From positions 16,828 to 80,827 of the forward strand of contig PLDF01000402.1 in NCBI GenBank assembly GCA_003135055.1: 64,000 nt of DNA. Direction: 5' to 3'. Made by a program: the position numbers and the translations under genes. Position 1 is the stretch's first letter. Every line of letters starts with the position of its first letter. Below, one piece after another: positions 37,358 through 46,684 of the stretch. The stretch is from Bryobacterales bacterium (GTDB lineage Bacteria; Acidobacteriota; Terriglobia; Bryobacterales; Bryobacteraceae). Below the pieces are notes generated by a model, which saw only the letters and a list, made by a program, of their open reading frames with translations, was not told the DNA's origin and searched no databases.

Positions 37358-37392
37358 GGATAACGCGAGAGCGCGGGATAACGCGAGAGCGC
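37358..37392. repeat. Tandem GGATAACGCGAGAGCGC
   Basis: Two perfect 17-bp copies (37358-37374 and 37376-37392), one base apart, between the divergent starts of tyrS and the next gene. It is another example of the short tandem expansions common in this window, and may overlap promoter sequence. Confidence 0.7.
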
Positions 37393-37445
37393 TCAAATCA
37401 CTGCACGCTATCGGGCGCCGCGGCGTCACACACACAGGAGGTGCT

Positions 37446-38468
37446 ATGCGCGCCAAACCGATTCGATTAGGAGTCGCCGTTCTTTTCGCCGTCGTGGCGG
37501 GTGGTCAAGCCCAAGGGCAAACCCCCAGTCAAAACGCGGATCGGGTGTTTCATTTCACCTACACCCAGGCGCCGCAGGGACTCAAGGAAATCACCACCGC
37601 GATTAGTGGCGCCGCGGAGATTACGCAGGCATCCCTGGACGCCAATGCCAAAACCCTGACGGTGGGTGGAACCCCGGACCAGATTGCAATAGCCGCGTGG
37701 CTGTTTAGCGCGCTCGATCAGCCGGCGCCGTCCAATCGGGCAACGCAGGAATACCGCCCGGCCGGGAGCGTCAACGATGTGATTCGCATTTTTTATCAGA
37801 CTCACGTTCAGGGGCCGCAGAACTTTCAAGAGATCGTCAACGCAGTGCGCACTATTCCGGAAATAACCAAGATCTTCCCTTACTTCGGGCAAAGCGCGGT
37901 GGTAATGCGTGGGACGGATAATCAGGCTGCGATGACCGCGTGGTTGTTTCATCAGTTGGACGTGCCCTACGGGTTGCAACCGGTCCAAAGCCTGCCCGCG
38001 CATCAATACTTGTCACCGGGCGCCGCCAACGACGAAGTGCAAGTGCTTTTCCTGACTCACCCTTGGAGCCCGCAGAGCATGCAGCAAATCGTCAACACAT
38101 TGCGCGTCATCCCCCAATTGACGAAGGTGTTGCCATGCACCTCAACAGCCGCGGTGTCAGTGCGCGGCCCAACCGCAACGGTTGCATTGGCGGCGTGGCT
38201 GTTCAGCCAGCTCGACCAGGCCCCGCAGGCATCGAGTCCCCTTCCGCAGCAATTCCAGATGCCCGGCGGCGCCGACGATGTGACGCAAGTGTTTTACCTG
38301 ACTCCCGCCACGACAGGCGAGGCGTTTAAAAATATTGTCACAGCGGTTCGAAGCACAGTGACTCAACACGTATTTCCGGACGACATGTTCAGCGCAGTGA
38401 CGTTGCGCGGAACCGCCGCCCAGATTGCGGCGGCCGATCTCCTCATCAAGCAGATGGATAATCCGTAG
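37446..38468 (+). CDS. Exported protein made of four secretin-N-like repeats
   Basis: A 340-residue exported protein. A perfect AGGAGG precedes ATG 37446 and a signal peptide follows (VAVLFAVVAGGQAQGQ). Four repeats of about 62-66 residues span roughly 33-93, 109-174, 195-259 and 278-340. Each has a strand with (V/I)FY/F-(Q/L)T, then FQEIVNAVR-type helix, a second strand ending in (V/M)RG, and a helix AAWLF-QLD or ADLLIKQMD. The pattern strand-helix-strand-helix with a final 'LD' resembles secretin N/NolW periplasmic modules, but there is no secretin barrel and no pilus or secretion gene nearby. A scaffolding or ring-forming role in the periplasm is conceivable; this is inference from pattern only. 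Confidence 0.75.
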   Translation: MRAKPIRLGVAVLFAVVAGGQAQGQTPSQNADRVFHFTYTQAPQGLKEITTAISGAAEITQASLDANAKTLTVGGTPDQIAIAAWLFSALDQPAPSNRATQEYRPAGSVNDVIRIFYQTHVQGPQNFQEIVNAVRTIPEITKIFPYFGQSAVVMRGTDNQAAMTAWLFHQLDVPYGLQPVQSLPAHQYLSPGAANDEVQVLFLTHPWSPQSMQQIVNTLRVIPQLTKVLPCTSTAAVSVRGPTATVALAAWLFSQLDQAPQASSPLPQQFQMPGGADDVTQVFYLTPATTGEAFKNIVTAVRSTVTQHVFPDDMFSAVTLRGTAAQIAAADLLIKQMDNP

Positions 38469-38533
38469 CCTGGTTACGAAACCGCTCGCTGAAAAACCGG
38501 ACGAGTCGTGGCGCGCGCGCTCATGCGTGCCGC

Positions 38534-38551
38534 GTTCACACTCGTGTGAAC
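38534..38551. repeat. Palindrome GTTCACAC-TC-GTGTGAAC
   Basis: Eight-base perfect arms, between the convergent ends of the secretin-N-like gene and the ADOP permease gene. A related copy lies at 4734-4751. Position suits a terminator, although no T-tract follows. Confidence 0.5.
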
Positions 38552-38652
38552 GCTTCTTGACGATGCCGCGCGCCGTGAGAGGACTCGCGCGCGCCCCGAG
38601 TTGCTATCGCGGATCGCTTTGGAGACTGCGGGCAGGCCATGGGCCCGCCCCA

Positions 38653-41181
38653 CTACTCCGACCGCAGCGCCGCCATCGGGTCCACTCGCGCCGCGCGCCG
38701 CGCCGGCACGAATCCCGCCACCGCCGCGGCGCAGACAATCACGGCCACGGCGCCGCCGATGGCCACAGGGTCAGCCGCGCTCAACCCGAACAACTGGTGC
38801 TGCACCACCCGGCCCAGCCACCACGCCGCCCCGAGACCCAGCGCCACGCCCACGGCCACCATCCACAGCGTCTCTCGCATCGCCATCCATAGCACGCTGC
38901 TTTGCGACGCGCCCAGCGCCATGCGAATCCCGATCTCGCTCGTCCGCCGCGCCATCGAATACGACATCACGCCATAGAGACCGATCGCCGCCATCAGCAG
39001 CGCCAGGCCGCCGAAGCACGCCGAGAGATCCGCTGTCAGCCGCTGCGTGATGGCGCCGCGGTCCAGCTGTTCGTTCAGCGTGCGGATGTTCAGCACCGGC
39101 AGCGAGCGATCCACTTCCGCCAGCGCGCGCCGCACCGTTTCCACCACTATCACCGGGTCTCCCACAGCGCTCACCATCATCGCAGGCGCGGTTAACGTGC
39201 CGATGGGGTGCGCGTAGTTGCCGTAGAATCGGGGACGGATATTGCCGCGCAGCTGGTGCTCGCGGACGTCGCCCACTACGCCCACGATTTCGAAGGTTGT
39301 CACCGTGGTTGGATACAGGTCCGTCACGTGATGGCCGATCGGGCTCTCGTCCCCGAAGAAGTACTTCGCGAATGCCTGGTTAACCACGCATACGGGCCGG
39401 CCACGTTCCATGTCGGCCTCATCGATCGCGCGTCCGCGCAGCAGCGGAACGCCCAAGGTGTTGAGATATCCCGGGCCGATCAGCGTCCAATTGGAGCCCA
39501 TGTCGTCATCCGCGCGCTGGATGCCTCCATCGATCGAAATGTGGTCGCCTTCATCGCCAGTGAACAGCCCGTCGTTCGATACCGCCGCATCGCGCACGCC
39601 CGGAATAGTCTTCAGCCGGTCGCGAATGCGCTCGCACAGTACGGGCAAGGCGGCCTGCGAATATCCGGCCGCCACGGGGTCGATGCGCGCGATCAGCAGA
39701 TGCTCGCGGTCGATTCCCAACTTCACGTTCAGCAGGTTGTGCAGGCTCCTTACGAAGAGCGCCGCGCCGATGCACAGCAGCAATGAGAGCGTCACCTGCG
39801 CCACCACCAGCGCCCGGCCCGCTTGCAAGCGCCCGCGCATGCCCGTCGATCCGCGAACGTTGGCGCCCATGGTGCGGTTTACGTCGATGCGCGCCGCACG
39901 CAGCGCCGGGCCCAGCCCAAACAGCACGCCCGTCAACACGGAAACGGCCGCGGTGAACAGGAACACGCGTGCGTCGCGCGCCGGGTCAAGCGCCACGCCA
40001 TCGAAGCCGCGCCGCACCAGCGCCAGCAGCAGGTCCGTCGTCCAGAACGCCAGCACCAACCCCAACGCTCCGCCCATCGCCGCCACCAGCATGCTTTCGG
40101 TCAACAACTGCCGCACGATGCGCCCGCGCCCGGCGCCCAATGCCAGCCGGACGCCCAGTTCACGCTGCCGTCCGCTGGCGCGCGCCAGCGTCAAGTTGGC
40201 GATGTTGGCGCACGCCACCAACAGCACCAGACCCACCATCGCCATCAGCAATTCCAGCGGATCTGAGAATTGGTCGCGCAGCGCTGACGCCCCCTTCGCG
40301 CCTTCCTTTAGCTTGATCTTCTGGTTCAGCATCTCGCGCCGCTCTCTTTCGGTTGGCGCTGACGCGGCCCACTCGCGCAGAATCTGCTGGAACTCCACGT
40401 TCACGCCGGCCTGCGCTTTCTCCACCGAGATCCCCGCCGCCAGTCGCCCCATCACCTGCAGCCACAATGTATCGCGCCGCGTCAGATAGTCGCGGCCCGG
40501 CAGCGCTTGCGCCTGCATCGTGATGGGCAGCCACATGTCGGTATCGCTGCCCACCAACATGCCGCGAAAGCCCGGCGGCGCGACTCCGATGACGCGAAAC
40601 AGTCCGCGCCCGATGCGCAACGTTTTCCCCAGCGCGGCGCGGTCGCCGCCGAGTGTGCGCTCCCAGAACCCATACGAGATTACGGCTACGGGATTTGCCC
40701 CTTGCGCTCTGTCTTCCTGCGACGTGAACACGCGGCCAATCGCCGCCCTAACGCCCAGCACATCGAAGAATTCGCCCGAGACCAGTTGCACCCGCGCCTT
40801 CGCCGTTCCCGCCGGATGTTGGTCTCCTCCGCCACTTTCGGCCACATCGAGCGTGGCGGGCGCGCTCATGGCCGCGAACATTCCTTGGAACACCGAATTG
40901 CCGGCGCGCAACCGATCGAACTCCGGATAGGAAAGCATGCGGCGCTCGCCGTTCTCCGTGGTCTCCACGTTTGTACCGGAGGCGCCCGGGTCGGTCAACA
41001 GCGCCAGCCGCTCGGGGTTCGCCACCGGCAGCGTCCGCAGCATCACGGCATTGATCACCGCGAATATCGCGCTGTTGGCGCCAATCCCAAGCGCCAGCGA
41101 GAGTACCGCGACCAGTAAGAAGCCGGGGCTCTTCAAGAGTGTGCGCACGGCATAGCGGAGGTCTTGCCACAACTGGGGCAT
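38653..41181 (-). CDS. MacB/FtsX-type permease of the acidobacterial duplicated orphan (ADOP) family
   Basis: An 842-residue membrane protein. It opens with LWQDLRYAVRTLLKSPGFLL followed by a membrane segment (VLSLALGIGANSAIFAVINA), typical of ADOP proteins. A large MacB-like periplasmic domain follows, then the FtsX core (LLVACANIANLTLARASGRQ, RELGVRLALGAGR). A second periplasmic domain and a second FtsX core come next (YSMARRTSEIGIRMALGASQ), with the final helices ending in PARRAARVDPMAALRSE. The duplicated MacB permease without its own ATPase gene is a hallmark of acidobacteria. It may work with an ATPase encoded elsewhere; cargo unknown. Confidence 0.93.
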   Translation of the reverse strand: MPQLWQDLRYAVRTLLKSPGFLLVAVLSLALGIGANSAIFAVINAVMLRTLPVANPERLALLTDPGASGTNVETTENGERRMLSYPEFDRLRAGNSVFQGMFAAMSAPATLDVAESGGGDQHPAGTAKARVQLVSGEFFDVLGVRAAIGRVFTSQEDRAQGANPVAVISYGFWERTLGGDRAALGKTLRIGRGLFRVIGVAPPGFRGMLVGSDTDMWLPITMQAQALPGRDYLTRRDTLWLQVMGRLAAGISVEKAQAGVNVEFQQILREWAASAPTERERREMLNQKIKLKEGAKGASALRDQFSDPLELLMAMVGLVLLVACANIANLTLARASGRQRELGVRLALGAGRGRIVRQLLTESMLVAAMGGALGLVLAFWTTDLLLALVRRGFDGVALDPARDARVFLFTAAVSVLTGVLFGLGPALRAARIDVNRTMGANVRGSTGMRGRLQAGRALVVAQVTLSLLLCIGAALFVRSLHNLLNVKLGIDREHLLIARIDPVAAGYSQAALPVLCERIRDRLKTIPGVRDAAVSNDGLFTGDEGDHISIDGGIQRADDDMGSNWTLIGPGYLNTLGVPLLRGRAIDEADMERGRPVCVVNQAFAKYFFGDESPIGHHVTDLYPTTVTTFEIVGVVGDVREHQLRGNIRPRFYGNYAHPIGTLTAPAMMVSAVGDPVIVVETVRRALAEVDRSLPVLNIRTLNEQLDRGAITQRLTADLSACFGGLALLMAAIGLYGVMSYSMARRTSEIGIRMALGASQSSVLWMAMRETLWMVAVGVALGLGAAWWLGRVVQHQLFGLSAADPVAIGGAVAVIVCAAAVAGFVPARRAARVDPMAALRSE

Positions 41182-41315
41182 AAGCGGTTTCCGAGCAAGC
41201 CAATGTCCACAATTCGACAGCGGCCATTGCGTAATCGCCGCGTTGCGTTAGGGCCTGGGCGTCCCACTTGCGGGACGGCTCTGTCCGGCTGCGGGCAGAG
41301 CTATACTCATTGACT

Positions 41316-43556
41316 ATGCCACCCAGTTTGACGTCTAAGCCCGCGATTCTCCTGTTGCTCGCGGCTCTCAGCGCGTCCGCGCAGACTTTGAATTGCGATC
41401 TTCGCGACTACCACCAGGCCGACGGCCTCCGCGCCGCTATGGCTAATAACGAGCTCCAACTCACCTGGCAAGGCGAGCGCGGCGAAGAGCTGCGTGCGGC
41501 GTTCGCCATCCACGACGCCCAACCCACCATCCGCGAGCTTGCCATTCACAAACCCGGCGCCGCCTGGGCCACGCTGGCCCGCGATCTGACTCCCGAATTC
41601 GATGTGGTCAGCGGCCGCCGCCGGCTCTCAGAGCAGCAGATGGCCCCGCTGCGCGCGCTCGGCATCCAGCTTACGCCTGAAGTGGTCGAGCGCGAAAAGT
41701 GGAATGCCTTTTGGGACGCGCCGCTGCAAATTCCCGGCTCGCCCAACACCAATCTCGACCTGCCGCGCTCGGCCGCCGAAATCCGCCGCGCCAGCGCCAC
41801 TTACCACGCGAGCAGTGACGCGAGCGGCTGCCGAGTGAAGACCGAAGGCGCGCGCCTCGAAGTCACGTTCCCCGGTCTCTCCATGGGCATTTTCGCCGGC
41901 GACCTGCGCTTCACCGTATATAAGGGCGCCAACCTGCTGCGGCAGGAGGCCATCGCGCAGACCCAGGAGCAATCCGTCGCCTACAAGTACAACGCCGGCC
42001 TCAAGGGTTTCGCCATCGGCCAGAACACGCGCGTGGAATGGCAGGACGTCGCCCGTTCCTGGCAGCACTACGCGTTCGGCGGCGCGCCCAATAACGACCC
42101 GGTGGCCTTGCATGCGCGCAACCGCTTGGCGATTATCGAAACCGGCGCCGGATCCATCGCCGTTTTCCCGCCACCGCACAAGTTCTTCTTCGCGCGCGAA
42201 ATCGAGGTCAACCTGGGCTACGTCTGGTACCGCAAGGATAGCGAGAGCTCATGCTCCTTCGGCATTCGCCAGCCCGAGCACGAGGACGAGTGGCGCGCCT
42301 ACGGCGTCTCCGACGAGGTCTGGAAGCGCCGGTCCGATCAGGCGCGGCAAGACCTCAACAACTTCGCGCTCTACAACGCGCCCCCAGGTACTATGCAGCG
42401 CATGCCGGTCTATTACTATCTGGGCGCCGGCGACGCCCAAGCCACGCAGCAGCAGGTGCTCGCCTACACTCACAACGACACTTACAAGCCCATGCCCGGC
42501 TATCAGGTGGCGGTCAGCCATTTTCATTTCCACGTCAACGAAGAGCTGCAGGATTCGCACACGCTCGACTTGCAGCCCGGGTGGCAACCCGTCTTACGCG
42601 CGCTCGGCATCAACATAGCCATCCTCGCCGATTTCCACGGCGACGGGCACGCCAATCCACCCGCGCGTTTCGAAGACCAACGTGCCTACTTCGAAGGCGT
42701 ACGCCGACTCTCCGACAGCGATTTTCTGGTGCTGCCCGGCGAAGAGCCCGACGCCAAACTCGGCGGGCATTACATGTTCCTTTTCCCTCATCCTGTGTAT
42801 TGGACAAAAGCCGCCGGGCCGTACAAGAGTCAGGACCCCAAATACGGCTCCGTTTATCACCCCACTACCGCCGCCCAGGAATTGCAACTGCTGCGCGACG
42901 AGCAGGGAGTGATGTGGCAGACTCACCCGCGCACCAAAGGCTCTGCCGGTTATCCCGACGCGGTTCGCGAATGGGACCATTTCCGCAGCGACCGTTTCAT
43001 TGGCGCGTCTTACCAATCGCTGCCTGTCGATCAATCGGAACAGCGCATCTGCGAAAAGCGCTGTTTCGGCACGCTGGACGATATGAATAATTGGGCCGGA
43101 TCGAAGTATCTCATCGCCGAGGGCGACACTTACACTAAGTATCCGGACGACGAGACTTATCCGGAGCTTGAGGTCAACTATGTGAAGCTCGATAAACTGC
43201 CGCGCTTCGATGAAGACTGGAGCCCCGTGCTGCACGCCTTACAGAGCGGCGATTTCTTCGTCACCAGCGGCGAAGTGCTGATTCGCGGTCAAGGCTCGAC
43301 GATCATGGGGAGGTCCCGCGTCTTAGCGTTTGAAGTAGAATGGACCTTTCCGCTTGAGTTCGTCGAGTTAGTGTGGAGCGATGGCGAGAAGACCGGCCGC
43401 CAGATCATTCCGGCCACCGATCTTGCGCCCTTCGGCAGTCACTGGTTCAGCTTCCCGTTCGATTCCACGGGCAAGAAGTGGGTGCGCTTCGCCGCGTGGG
43501 ATTCGGCCGGCAACGGCGCCTTCACACAGCCGGTCATGCTCAACATGCCCAAGTAG
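41316..43556 (+). CDS. Secreted PHP-type metal-dependent hydrolase (CehA/McbA-like)
   Basis: A 746-residue exported protein. ATG 41316 is chosen because a signal peptide follows (KPAILLLLAALSASAQ). The N-terminal half (to about residue 370) is a non-catalytic beta-rich region. The C-terminal half shows PHP-domain metal ligands in order: VSHFHFHVNE, ILADFHGDGH, LPGEEPDAKLGGHYMF, FPHPVYW, WQTHPRTKG and FFVTSGEVL. The CehA/McbA branch of the PHP superfamily contains phosphoesterases and carbaryl hydrolase; the substrate here is unknown. The stop codon is followed immediately by the ATG of the next gene, so they form an operon. An end domain with beta strands (VEWTFPLEFVELVWSDGEKT) follows the PHP part. 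Confidence 0.8.
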   Translation: MPPSLTSKPAILLLLAALSASAQTLNCDLRDYHQADGLRAAMANNELQLTWQGERGEELRAAFAIHDAQPTIRELAIHKPGAAWATLARDLTPEFDVVSGRRRLSEQQMAPLRALGIQLTPEVVEREKWNAFWDAPLQIPGSPNTNLDLPRSAAEIRRASATYHASSDASGCRVKTEGARLEVTFPGLSMGIFAGDLRFTVYKGANLLRQEAIAQTQEQSVAYKYNAGLKGFAIGQNTRVEWQDVARSWQHYAFGGAPNNDPVALHARNRLAIIETGAGSIAVFPPPHKFFFAREIEVNLGYVWYRKDSESSCSFGIRQPEHEDEWRAYGVSDEVWKRRSDQARQDLNNFALYNAPPGTMQRMPVYYYLGAGDAQATQQQVLAYTHNDTYKPMPGYQVAVSHFHFHVNEELQDSHTLDLQPGWQPVLRALGINIAILADFHGDGHANPPARFEDQRAYFEGVRRLSDSDFLVLPGEEPDAKLGGHYMFLFPHPVYWTKAAGPYKSQDPKYGSVYHPTTAAQELQLLRDEQGVMWQTHPRTKGSAGYPDAVREWDHFRSDRFIGASYQSLPVDQSEQRICEKRCFGTLDDMNNWAGSKYLIAEGDTYTKYPDDETYPELEVNYVKLDKLPRFDEDWSPVLHALQSGDFFVTSGEVLIRGQGSTIMGRSRVLAFEVEWTFPLEFVELVWSDGEKTGRQIIPATDLAPFGSHWFSFPFDSTGKKWVRFAAWDSAGNGAFTQPVMLNMPK

Positions 43557-44570
43557 ATGCGCCCCGTCAACGCCATTCTTCGGGCGCTCAGCCGCGCCAT
43601 GCGCCGCGATCTAGGCTCTTTCGCGGCGCTCAAGGTCAATAACTTCTTTCTGTTCGTCCTGTTCCTGAGTTACAGCAACATCCTCTATCACATGCAGCCG
43701 CACAGCGCTTATCCGTTCCTGTTGATGGTGGGGTTTCTGTTGTTGTTCCCCATGTCGTCCGATCCGCTGGCCAAGATTCCGGCAACGCGATTCGGCTTGT
43801 GGCCGCTTGACGCTTCGCAGCGATTGGCTTTGCGTCTGGTAAGCGTAGCGCTCAGCCCCGTGTCTTGGATCGCACTTATCTTGCTGCTACTGACTGCTCG
43901 TTCGCTGGCTCTCGCATTCGTGGCGCTAGCGGTTGCGATGCAAGCCGCGATCATGGCAGTGGGCTCGCCACGATGGAACACCGGAGTGCGCCTCGGATTT
44001 CCCGGCAAGCTTGGCCCGCTGATCGCCGCCGCTATCCGCCAGATGCTCAGCGTCCTCGACACCTACATCGCGCTGCTGCTCGCCATCGCCGGATGCGCCT
44101 ATCGCTTCTTCTTTCATGCGCCTGACCCGGCAGCGTATCCCATCTTCGCGCTGTTGATTGCGCTGGCGTTGAGTACCTATGCGCAGAGCCTGTTCGGCCT
44201 CGATTCCGGCTCCGCGCTGACGCGCTACCGCTTATTGCCGCTTCCGCTCTGGCAAATCCTCGTGGCGAAAGACATCGCCTATCTGGCGATTCTTGTGATT
44301 CTGGTCGCGCCGTTGAGCGTGGCCGCAGGTCTTACTTCCGGATTGGTTGCGCTCGCGATTGGCCGCTACTCCTCAGTCCGCCGCCGCAATCCGCAGTACC
44401 GCTGGCGATTCACCGGCGGCCGCGTAATTGTCGGAGTGCCGCAGGGCGTACTGGGCATTGGCCTGGGTCTCGCGGCGCATGAAACGAGCCCCGCTTTTTT
44501 AGGGGTCGCGGCAGTGGCCTACTGCGCATCGCTATGGATACTGCCGCGCCAAGCCTTGAGCCGCACGTGA
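43557..44570 (+). CDS. Multi-pass membrane protein (ABC-2-permease-like)
   Basis: A 337-residue membrane protein with about eight or nine hydrophobic segments (for example FFLFVLFLSYSNILYHMQ, FLLMVGFLLLFPMSS, ALRLVSVALSPVSWIALILL, YLAILVILVAPLSVAAGLTS). Loops carrying RYRLLPLPLWQILVAKDIAY resemble those of ABC-2-type permeases found in acidobacteria. No ATPase gene is adjacent. ATG 43557 abuts the stop codon of the PHP hydrolase gene, so the two are co-translated. Function unknown; it could export or anchor the partner, but nothing in the sequence proves that. Confidence 0.7.
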   Translation: MRPVNAILRALSRAMRRDLGSFAALKVNNFFLFVLFLSYSNILYHMQPHSAYPFLLMVGFLLLFPMSSDPLAKIPATRFGLWPLDASQRLALRLVSVALSPVSWIALILLLLTARSLALAFVALAVAMQAAIMAVGSPRWNTGVRLGFPGKLGPLIAAAIRQMLSVLDTYIALLLAIAGCAYRFFFHAPDPAAYPIFALLIALALSTYAQSLFGLDSGSALTRYRLLPLPLWQILVAKDIAYLAILVILVAPLSVAAGLTSGLVALAIGRYSSVRRRNPQYRWRFTGGRVIVGVPQGVLGIGLGLAAHETSPAFLGVAAVAYCASLWILPRQALSRT

Positions 44571-44627
44571 GGGCCGGTCCATCGCTTAGTTTGCCAGGCC
44601 GCTTGCCGACGCGCGCGGCTCCGTTCG

Positions 44628-44650
44628 GAGCCACGACCGTGAGGGAGTGG
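44628..44650 (+). repeat. Dispersed GAGCC-CGACCGT core
   Basis: GAGCCACGACCGTGAGGG followed by AGTGG, matching the copy in imuB apart from one base. Just downstream (about 44679-44701) lies a palindrome ACAGACG-AAAG-CGTCTGT followed by CCCAC, a word set seen again near 48112-48130. No gene lies in 44571-44725. Confidence 0.75.
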
Positions 44651-44725
44651 TCTTCTCGAAATACGAGGACCGAGTTCACAGACGAAAGCGTCTGTCCCAC
44701 TTTGCTTACCGCCGCTACCCGCCAC

Positions 44726-46621
44726 TTACAACGTCTTCAGATACTCCAGCAAATCGTCTTTCTGCGGCGCCGCAAGATCGGTTCCATATAGGTGGCCGCG
44801 GTTGGAGTTCCCGGGCACGGAAGTGTCCAGCCGGAAGCCTACGCTTGCGGCCTCGGGTCCGTCGGAGATGTATCCTACGTTCACCGGGTCCAGCACGTCG
44901 TAACCGCGATAGAAGACCTTGGGGCGCTGATCTTCGGACATCAGCAGCGCGCGCAAGGTGGGCACCGAGCCGTTGTGCAGATAGGGACCGCGCAGCCAGA
45001 TGCCGTCGATGGGCACGCGCGAGTAGCCGTTAGTCTTGCGGTAAGCCGTGAACACGAACGGCGCGGTGGTGAAGGTGTGGAAGCGATCCACCAGGCTCTG
45101 GCTAAACGAGCTCAGGCGATTAGGATCGGTGCCAATCTGCGCGATGTCCTCCACCTGTCCCACGCTTGCGCTGCCGAAGGCGTGGCAGCCGGCGCAAGCG
45201 GATTGGTAGACGGTGGCGCCGCGCCCGGCCTTCACCCGATCGATGGGTAAGGGAAACGGCGGCGGCTGCAATTGCAGCAGGTAATCGGTAACGCGCGTGA
45301 AGCTCTCGGGCAGCACCGAAGTTGGCGTGGCGCCCACGGCCATGGCCGCGGCGTAGTTGCGCTCGGTGATCTCGTCGTTGTTGCCGTCCCAGTGCAGCCA
45401 CATGTGCTCGCGCGGCTTCTGGTTCCAAACCTGCGGCAGGTCGGTGGTGCCGATGGTGTGATCGTCGGGCATGTGGAAGACCACGATCTTGGTGGGGTTG
45501 AAGGTATCGGTGCGGCCCCTTCCCTGCGGCGGCCGGCTATCCTGCCAGGCGTATTGCGCCTTCTGTTCCAGCAGCGCCACCTTGGTGGCGGGAATGATCA
45601 GGTAGCGATAGAACAGTCCTTCGATCCACGAGAACTGGTGTACCTTGCCGATGGCTTCCATCAGGATGGCGGCGTTGAATCGAGGGTCGGCCGCCGCGCT
45701 GAAAAGGAAGCGCTGGAAACCTTGCAGGTCCATGGTGTGGGCAGGTCCGCCGGGCACAATCACGGGCTTGGCGCCGGGCGCGGTGCGATACGACGCGGTG
45801 TGACACAGCGAGCAGTTCGCCTCCAGACACTCATAGCCGAAGACGCGTTTGGCGAAGCCCACCGGCCGGTCGGCGCCATCCTCCATGATGAGACCCAATG
45901 ACGCATAGCCGCCGGGACCGGGCAGCTTGTCGGCGAACACATCCGGCAGCACTTTGAAGATCCAATACGGAACGCGGCTGGAGGAGCCGAGGCCGATGGC
46001 CGCGTATTTGTAATGCTGCACGATATCGGGGTATACCAGATCGGGCTGCGGGCGCAGCAGGTTGTCGTAGAACGCCCAGCCGCCCAGAAGCAACACAACC
46101 ACTACCGCGCCCGTCGCGACGCGCACCGCGGTGCGCCGATACGCAGCCTTCAAGCCGGCGCCAAGTCCGGCGAACAGGCGGCCCAGCACGGCCGGCAACT
46201 TCTGCTCCGCGGGCAGCGCCGCCTGCAATAGAATGCCCTGCACCACGCAGAACCCGCCGTCCATGGCCAGGTATGAGCCGAACGCGCCCTGGCCGCTGGC
46301 CAGACACCAGGCCCAAAAGCTCGCCGCGGCCAGGCGCGATACCACCAGCAGCCACGAGTATCCGGGATAGCGCAGCGGATCGCGCGCGGCTGGGATATAG
46401 AGGATGGAAAGCGCCAGCACCATCATGCCGTGAGCGCGGTTCCACACGGTGGGAAAGCCCGGCGCGAGGCCCACCGCCACGTTGATGGAATCCGGCGCGA
46501 ACACCTGCGCCAGCACGAAGAACAGGTTGAACACGATGCCCAGCCACACCACGCGGCTGAACCACCGGGCGGCGGAGTTGGGCAAGCTCTCTGCGTGAAT
46601 CAGTTGAGGTTTTGGCGTCAC
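44726..46621 (-). CDS. Membrane-anchored dihaem cytochrome c
   Basis: A 631-residue protein. The first about 190 residues contain several membrane segments (FSRVVWLGIVFNLFFVLAQV, MMVLALSILYIPAARD, TGAVVVVLLLGGWAFY). The rest is periplasmic and carries two c-type haem sites, CSLCH and CAGCH, with candidate Met ligands downstream. The start is GTG 46621, with AGGAGG five bases upstream; an overlapping ATG is followed at once by TGA. It lies downstream of a metallophosphoesterase and a GMC oxidoreductase on the same strand. Inferred role: electron acceptor linking the flavin dehydrogenase to the respiratory chain. It is unusual in fusing a polytopic membrane domain to a dihaem cytochrome. Confidence 0.85.
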   Translation of the reverse strand: MTPKPQLIHAESLPNSAARWFSRVVWLGIVFNLFFVLAQVFAPDSINVAVGLAPGFPTVWNRAHGMMVLALSILYIPAARDPLRYPGYSWLLVVSRLAAASFWAWCLASGQGAFGSYLAMDGGFCVVQGILLQAALPAEQKLPAVLGRLFAGLGAGLKAAYRRTAVRVATGAVVVVLLLGGWAFYDNLLRPQPDLVYPDIVQHYKYAAIGLGSSSRVPYWIFKVLPDVFADKLPGPGGYASLGLIMEDGADRPVGFAKRVFGYECLEANCSLCHTASYRTAPGAKPVIVPGGPAHTMDLQGFQRFLFSAAADPRFNAAILMEAIGKVHQFSWIEGLFYRYLIIPATKVALLEQKAQYAWQDSRPPQGRGRTDTFNPTKIVVFHMPDDHTIGTTDLPQVWNQKPREHMWLHWDGNNDEITERNYAAAMAVGATPTSVLPESFTRVTDYLLQLQPPPFPLPIDRVKAGRGATVYQSACAGCHAFGSASVGQVEDIAQIGTDPNRLSSFSQSLVDRFHTFTTAPFVFTAYRKTNGYSRVPIDGIWLRGPYLHNGSVPTLRALLMSEDQRPKVFYRGYDVLDPVNVGYISDGPEAASVGFRLDTSVPGNSNRGHLYGTDLAAPQKDDLLEYLKTL

Positions 46622-46654
46622 ATTGCCTCCTGCGTTTCTAGTGTCCGAAAGAGC

Positions 46655-46674
46655 GACAGGCCGGGAGGCCTGTC
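46655..46674. repeat. Palindrome GACAGGCC-N4-GGCCTGTC
   Basis: Third copy of the palindrome family at 33307 and 35298, with a GGGA loop and one further pair (C/G) outside. It fills the 63-base gap between the metallophosphoesterase and cytochrome genes, where it could adjust expression inside the operon. Confidence 0.65.
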
Positions 46675-46684
46675 GTACATAGTT

